Shown here one piece after another: positions 60,016 through 64,000 of a DNA stretch of 64,000 nucleotides (positions are counted from its first letter, which is position 1; every line of letters begins with the position of its first letter). The notes under the pieces are model-generated. The model worked only from the letters and a program-made list of their open reading frames with translations, was not told the DNA's origin and searched no databases. Source of the stretch: Dictyobacter formicarum (GTDB taxonomy: Bacteria; Chloroflexota; Ktedonobacteria; Ktedonobacterales; Ktedonobacteraceae). The translations under genes and the position numbers were made by a program. The stretch covers positions 124,001 to 188,000 of the forward strand of contig NZ_BNJJ01000017.1 of NCBI RefSeq assembly GCF_016587435.1. Reading direction: 5' to 3'.

Positions 60016-60693
60016 TTGGAGAGAGCAGCATTGACCAATAAACTGGAACATCAATCTCTCACTCAGAGAATCCACGATCGAGTCCGTGAACTGATCGAGT
60101 CAGGTGCATTGTCACCTGGAACACAACTCGATGAACGTAAGCTCGCAAAAGATATGGCCGTGAGTCGAACACCTTTACGAGAGGCAATCGCGACGCTTGT
60201 TGAGGCAGGCATTGTTGAGCGACACCCTTATCGCGGGAACTTTGTCCGTACGTTCAGCGCCGGGCAAGTAAATGATCTCTATGTGGTTCGCCAGGCACTC
60301 GAAGGATTGGCTACGCGGCTGGCGGTATCCAAACTTTCAGAAGAAGGATTGGCAGAGCTACACCTGATTCTCGATGAGGCCCAGGCAGCGCTGGAACGTA
60401 GTGACTTGATTGGCTACAGTAACGCTGATCAACGTTTTCATGAAGCTATCGCACAAGCCAGTGAAAACGAGATCTTGATAGAGTCTCTTAATCGCTTGAA
60501 ATGTCAGATTCAAATCGTGCGCTTGAGCGCGAATCGTGACCCTGACGTGGTTGCACGTACTGCTCTGGAACGTCCTCGCATTCTTGCTGCATTAGAAGCA
60601 CGCGATGGAGACCTGGCGGCCCGGCTGATAGAGGAGCATATTGATGGAGTTCGCCGCGCTGTAATCTCTCAGATGTCAGCAACAGAAGCCTAG
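60016..60693 (+). CDS. GntR-family regulator, FCD (FadR-like) subgroup
   Basis: About 225 residues. The winged helix reads TQRIHDRVRELIESGALSPG then MAVSRTPLREAIATLVEAG. The all-helical FCD effector domain follows (VRQALEGLATRLAVSKLSEE, FHEAIAQASENEILIESLNR, ALEARDGDLAARLIEEHIDG), whose histidines usually hold a metal and bind an organic acid or sugar acid. The TTG at 60016 follows GAGG with eight-base spacing and is preferred over an ATG at 59962. It probably represses the divergent dehydrogenase gene and the downstream cupin gene. Confidence 0.87.
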   Translation: MERAALTNKLEHQSLTQRIHDRVRELIESGALSPGTQLDERKLAKDMAVSRTPLREAIATLVEAGIVERHPYRGNFVRTFSAGQVNDLYVVRQALEGLATRLAVSKLSEEGLAELHLILDEAQAALERSDLIGYSNADQRFHEAIAQASENEILIESLNRLKCQIQIVRLSANRDPDVVARTALERPRILAALEARDGDLAARLIEEHIDGVRRAVISQMSATEA

Positions 60694-60754
60694 AACTTTC
60701 GGCTCTGGGATAGCTATTATCATTGGTCAATATGAATTATAAGGAGGATTATCA

Positions 60755-61135
60755 TTGAATACACACGATAAGGTCAGAAAGATAATAGATGAACCTATGC
60801 AACATTTGAGTTGGGGACACCTCTCCTGGTTAGTAGGAGCGAAACAAATGCCTGGAGCGGAACAAACAATGGGAGTCGTCACGATTTATCCGGGCAAACG
60901 CAATGCCTTGCATAAACACCCCAACTGCGAAGAACTGCTCTATGTCGTCTCCGGTGAGTGTGATCATAAGCTAGGAGATGAAATCTTCCATCTGACGCCA
61001 GGCAGCGTGATTTGTATTCCGCGTGGAGTACCACATTGGGCCAGGTGTACCAGTGCCGAATCGTTGGTAGCGGTGATCTCTTTCTCATCTCCCGACCGCC
61101 AGACCGATACCCTTGAAGGTGATGAAGCGAGCTGA
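60755..61135 (+). CDS. Cupin-domain protein
   Basis: A 126-residue single cupin. Motif 1 is PGKRNALHKHPNCEELLYVVSGE with the metal-binding His-His-Glu set. Motif 2 is PGSVICIPRGVPHWARC with its histidine. The start is a TTG seven bases after AAGGAGG. It lies 61 bases after the GntR/FCD gene in the same direction and may belong to the same sugar or sugar-acid catabolic unit, for instance as an isomerase or a small-molecule binding protein. The function of single cupins cannot be set from sequence alone. Confidence 0.85.
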   Translation: MNTHDKVRKIIDEPMQHLSWGHLSWLVGAKQMPGAEQTMGVVTIYPGKRNALHKHPNCEELLYVVSGECDHKLGDEIFHLTPGSVICIPRGVPHWARCTSAESLVAVISFSSPDRQTDTLEGDEAS

Positions 61136-61318
61136 TGCTGATTACAGCCGTGGTATAGTTTCTGGTAAGTTCGTCAATAACATCCAAGTGCGGGAGAACC
61201 GTGCAATCAGATACTGGACACTTTGTCACCAACCTCTCTCTGATTTCGTAGTCAAAACAAGGGAATATCCAGGCCAACAACAAATAGGGAAAGGAACATT
61301 GTCACCATCAAAACACAC

Positions 61319-61353
61319 ATTTGCATCCGGGCCTCAGTAATCCGGATGCAAAT
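61319..61353 (+). promoter_or_regulatory. Hairpin upstream of the kinase-like gene
   Basis: ATTTGCATCCGG and CCGGATGCAAAT are perfect 12-bp arms around an 11-base loop. The right arm ends 20 bases before the start codon of the next gene and just before its GGAGG site. It may be an operator or an mRNA structure controlling translation. Confidence 0.5.
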
Positions 61354-61372
61354 TCGACGGAGGAAAAAGGTT

Positions 61373-62158
61373 ATGCCAGAGCTCAATGCCAACACGTGCA
61401 AGATCTTCAAGGCAAATTTGGGCCACTACTCTTTGCTGGAAATCATCCATCATGTGGTGGGCAATGAACTTGCTATCATTGTCGGATATACAAATCGTCT
61501 ACAACGAGCAATATGGACATCAGAACAACCGCTAGAACAGAAGGCCTGGGCACAGAGTCGTGAAAAATGGGAGGATTATTTGCGCATCATTACGCAGAAG
61601 GAGGCGCAACTCAATGACTTTCTCACACAAATTCGTGTATTAACGCTTCATCCGGCTGATGAAAGATTTTGTTCAACCATGTTGAAACTCGATGTTACCG
61701 GCTTAGTACAGAAAATCATTGACCGACTTTTTCCCCTTTTCTGTGATCAAGAAATCCAGGTTCATGTGCCTGAACAGCCATACTTTATTGTATGTGATCC
61801 TCTTTGGATCGAAGTTGTATTAGAACATTTGTTTACGCATAATCTAGCCTTTCATGATGGCTCCGAACCAGCCACTATCTCTCTGGAGTGTCGCGACGAG
61901 CCTGCGTATCATCTTCATGAAGTACAAATAAGTATCCGTGTCACAAAACGCCCAGTCAAACGCATACCGATTGCCGAAGGGAAGATGTTTGAAACGTGGT
62001 CGCAGACACTCGACCAAAGAGATCAGGACGTTTGCATAGCATTATGCTATGACATCCTGCAAAAACATGGAGGACGTCTTTGGACTGAACAAGGACAGGA
62101 ACAAGCAGAAAGTATGATTATTGCACTACCCTTAGCGTCAGAAGCAAGTGCCGAATAA
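61373..62158 (+). CDS. Histidine-kinase-like protein with degenerate ATPase domain
   Basis: A 261-residue cytosolic protein. The first half has a DHp-like helix (LLEIIHHVVGNELAIIVGYT) whose His-His pair and following NELAII resemble the H-box pattern. The second half resembles an HATPase_c domain (VCDPLWIEVVLEHLFTHNLA, then CIALCYDILQKHGGRLWTEQ and AESMIIALPLA). The N-box asparagine is replaced by His and the G-boxes are weak, so kinase activity is doubtful. No receiver partner is adjacent. GGAGG precedes the ATG at 61373. It could be a phosphatase or a scaffold rather than a kinase. Confidence 0.65.
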   Translation: MPELNANTCKIFKANLGHYSLLEIIHHVVGNELAIIVGYTNRLQRAIWTSEQPLEQKAWAQSREKWEDYLRIITQKEAQLNDFLTQIRVLTLHPADERFCSTMLKLDVTGLVQKIIDRLFPLFCDQEIQVHVPEQPYFIVCDPLWIEVVLEHLFTHNLAFHDGSEPATISLECRDEPAYHLHEVQISIRVTKRPVKRIPIAEGKMFETWSQTLDQRDQDVCIALCYDILQKHGGRLWTEQGQEQAESMIIALPLASEASAE

Positions 62159-62324
62159 TGCCATTTGACTTGATTAATTATTGGATCTTCCTTCGAAATG
62201 GATAGAGTCAAAAAGAGAAATAAAAGATATAGCTGTATAATAAACATTTTTTTTATTAATATCTATAATCGTAATCAGCCGGTTAAATACCATCCAAAAT
62301 TGTATAAAGGAGTTTAATCTACAG

Positions 62325-63113
62325 ATGACTCAAGAAGCTAAAAACATCGCATCTGAGTACCGAGGATATGCACAGGCATTTCAAGGCGAGAGCGTGGTAC
62401 AAGCCTATCATTTTCGTGCTCCTTATCCGTCTGAAACCTTTGCTCTTCTGGCTGGACTCATTCGACCTGGTGAACCCAGCCATGTCCTTGATGTCGGCTG
62501 TGGCACTGGCAATATTGCTCGTCACCTCGTCGAGCGAGTTGATCGGATTGATGCAGTAGACTTTTCGCAGCAGATGATCGAGCAAGGCAAACGCCTTCCC
62601 AATGGAGACCACCCTCATTTGCGCTGGCTCTACGGGCGCGTAGAGGATGCGACGCTTGATCCACCGTATGCGCTGGTGACAGCAGGTGAGAGTTTGCACT
62701 GGATGGATTGGGGGATCGTCATGCCACGTTTTCATGAGATCCTGATGAAAGATGGCTATCTGGCTATCGTGGCAACCCACACGATCCCTGATCCCTGGTC
62801 ACCTCTGGGTGAGATCCTTCCGCGTTACAGAACGGATAGATATCAAGGACAGCCAGATGACACGCAGCAGCAAAGCCTCTTTCAAAAAGTCGGTGAGTGT
62901 ACAACCAGGCCAATTACATTTGTCCAATCTCTCGACGACTTTATCGAATCCTTTCACTCACGGGCAGGCTTTTCTCGGGAACGTATGGGGCAGGCACAGG
63001 CTACGGCTTTTGATCAGGAAGCAAAAAAGATCTTGCTGAAATCCTATAGCGATGGCACGATCACATTCCAGGTCACGGCACGTATTGTGTGGGGTTTCCC
63101 AGGAGGCCACTAA
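62325..63113 (+). CDS. Class I SAM-dependent methyltransferase
   Basis: A 262-residue methyltransferase. Motif I is VLDVGCGTGNIARHLVERV, followed by the acidic residue in DAVDFSQQMIEQ and motif IV-like YALVTAGESLHWMDW. That GESLHWMDW pattern is typical of the Methyltransf_11/TAM-like group (trans-aconitate methyltransferase relatives). The C-terminal helical part lacks extra domains. The nearest ribosome binding site is AAAGGAG, 15 bases before the ATG, which is rather far. The substrate is unknown. Confidence 0.85.
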   Translation: MTQEAKNIASEYRGYAQAFQGESVVQAYHFRAPYPSETFALLAGLIRPGEPSHVLDVGCGTGNIARHLVERVDRIDAVDFSQQMIEQGKRLPNGDHPHLRWLYGRVEDATLDPPYALVTAGESLHWMDWGIVMPRFHEILMKDGYLAIVATHTIPDPWSPLGEILPRYRTDRYQGQPDDTQQQSLFQKVGECTTRPITFVQSLDDFIESFHSRAGFSRERMGQAQATAFDQEAKKILLKSYSDGTITFQVTARIVWGFPGGH

Positions 63114-63332
63114 AGAAGTTGTTGGACGGAGGTGCAGAGGGGTTGTGTTGATGGAGCAGATAGCTTCCTCCGTCCTTGCAAGCAATGATCTACCACTGGA
63201 TTATTCCTTCGAGTTAAGAAACCTGGAAAGTGTCTGTGCCAGGATCATGAGCTTGACTCACCTTATTAATTTATTGTATTATCTGTATATCCAAATTAAT
63301 TCGTTGGATAGATTGCCTACATAATAGGCTAG

Positions 63333-63437
63333 GATCTAAGATATCAGACCGTGTTTGGGGTAGTCCCACAGGTCTATAAAATCAAAGCCCTGGAAGTGAT
63401 TGGTCACGAGATCATTCCTGCGGTCGCGGACCTCTAG
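63333..63437 (+). pseudogene. Short C-terminal remnant, possibly LLM-class flavin oxidoreductase
   Basis: A frame ending at the TAG at 63435 encodes QTVFGVVPQVYKIKALEVIG followed by HEIIPAVADL. It resembles the extreme C-terminus of luciferase-like or similar proteins (ALEVIG-x-E-I-I-P-A-x). It has no start codon, and an in-frame TAG lies directly upstream. The identification is weak. The rest of spacer 63114-63496 shows no gene. Confidence 0.3.
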
Positions 63438-63496
63438 TATCCGGCGGGGGGTGAGTTCTGTAGTGTGCCGAAAAGACGGCAGAAGGAGGTGCATCG

Positions 63497-64000
63497 ATGC
63501 CATATCAATATAGATGGCTGGCAGTCATAGCAGTTGGCCTCTCACTTTTTCTCTCAGCGCTGGATGCGACTATTGTCGCGCTGGCGCTGCCGGTGATGGC
63601 CCACCATTTTCAGCTCTCGGATAGCCTGGCTTCGTCGATCACCTTGAGTTATGCAATCCCTATGACCTTGCTCATCTTGCCGGCTGGGGATCTTATCGGG
63701 CGTTTTCGGGTTTTGCCAACCTTCCTGGTGGCTGTGCTGGGCTTTGGGCTGGGGAGTCTCATCTGTGGCCTGGCGCCGAATTTCCTGATCCTCCTGGCGG
63801 GTCGTGTAATCCAGGGCGGTTTGGGTGCAGTGATTGCGACGCAGGGTTTTGCTGTGGCTGCGGCGATGGTTCCGCCGACAGAACGTGGACGAGCAGTTGG
63901 CCTGATTGGTTCCCTGGCTCCTCTGGGCGGAGTCACTGGTCCGGGTATTGGTGGCTTGCTCCTCTCTCACTGGAACTGGCCAGTTATTTTCTTTGTCAAC
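63497..64000 (+). CDS. MFS drug exporter, DHA2 (EmrB/QacA-like), 5' part
   Basis: The first 168 codons of an exporter that runs off the window. Helix 1 carries the DHA2 motif LFLSALDATIVALALPVMAH, with the acidic residue typical of multidrug exporters. Then come SITLSYAIPMTLLILPAGDL, the motif A loop GDLIGRFRVLP and motif C-like GGVTGPGIGGLLL. AAGGAGGT lies just before the ATG at 63497. A 14-helix proton antiporter is expected. The substrate cannot be predicted, and no regulator is visible within the window. Confidence 0.88.
   Translation, partial: MPYQYRWLAVIAVGLSLFLSALDATIVALALPVMAHHFQLSDSLASSITLSYAIPMTLLILPAGDLIGRFRVLPTFLVAVLGFGLGSLICGLAPNFLILLAGRVIQGGLGAVIATQGFAVAAAMVPPTERGRAVGLIGSLAPLGGVTGPGIGGLLLSHWNWPVIFFVN

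Noticed and set aside
63554..63970. A 138-codon minus-strand frame at the right edge
   Set aside because: It is antisense to the start of a clear DHA2-type exporter and is highly polar and repetitive in codon-mirrored fashion.

Overview
The window looks like a chromosomal segment of a soil Chloroflexota bacterium, most likely a Ktedonobacteria member. This is inferred from the balanced base composition, the very large MalT-like LuxR and BTAD/AfsR-type ATPase regulators, Tat-type lipoproteins, an IS607-type transposon, a GH76 glycanase, small mersacidin-like precursor peptides and a full aromatic (homogentisate) pathway. No database search was possible. No rRNA, tRNA or CRISPR array was recognised. 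Genes are separated by spacers rich in palindromes, hairpin terminators and a dispersed GC-rich palindromic repeat.

Layout. 1-3.8 kb: a beta-oxidation-type pair (thiolase start, acyl-CoA dehydrogenase), an R2-like ligand-binding oxidase and a zinc alcohol dehydrogenase. 3.9-6.7 kb: an AraR-like GntR/LacI hybrid repressor with a matching operator, and a WD40 Tat lipoprotein. 7.2-13.3 kb: a complete family-5 (oligopeptide/oligosaccharide) ABC importer operon with a terminal hairpin. 13.4-26.6 kb: methyltransferase, DUF2330 protein, PIG-L deacetylase, S51 peptidase, cytochrome P450, a membrane-fused alpha/beta hydrolase, a BTAD regulator and an MFS exporter carrying an in-frame palindromic insertion. 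26.8-31 kb: the hpd-fah-hmgA operon for tyrosine/4-hydroxyphenylpyruvate degradation, divergent from an IclR regulator. 31-34.5 kb: two lanthipeptide-type precursor genes with near-identical leaders, different cores and a shared, equally spaced upstream architecture, flanking an amino-acid permease.

34.7-39 kb is an eroded zone: a one-TM mini-protein, a deleted GNAT gene, an IS607 element (serine recombinase plus TnpB nuclease), an MBL hydrolase and the tail of a FAD monooxygenase. 39-51.9 kb: a MalT-like regulator, MFS permease, APH(6)-like kinase, a predicted secreted barrel protein, isochorismatase and MFS remnants, nucleotidyltransferase, DoxX-like protein, hydrolase, TrmO and a SnoaL-like protein downstream of a perfect 50-bp palindrome. 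52.3-53.1 kb: a GrdB/PrdB-related gene with an in-frame UGA in a UxxC motif followed by a SECIS-like hairpin, a probable selenoprotein. 53.7-58.4 kb: a convergent pair of secreted glycan-active proteins (GH76 plus CBM; CBM plus DUF4185-like plus tectonin repeats), each preceded by LacI-type operators. 58.7-64 kb: a Gfo/Idh/MocA dehydrogenase divergent from a GntR/FCD regulator and a cupin, then a kinase-like protein, a methyltransferase and the start of a DHA2-type exporter.

The two strongest leads are the candidate selenoprotein at 52285-53145 and the duplicated RiPP precursor cassettes at 31122-31895 and 33744-34523.
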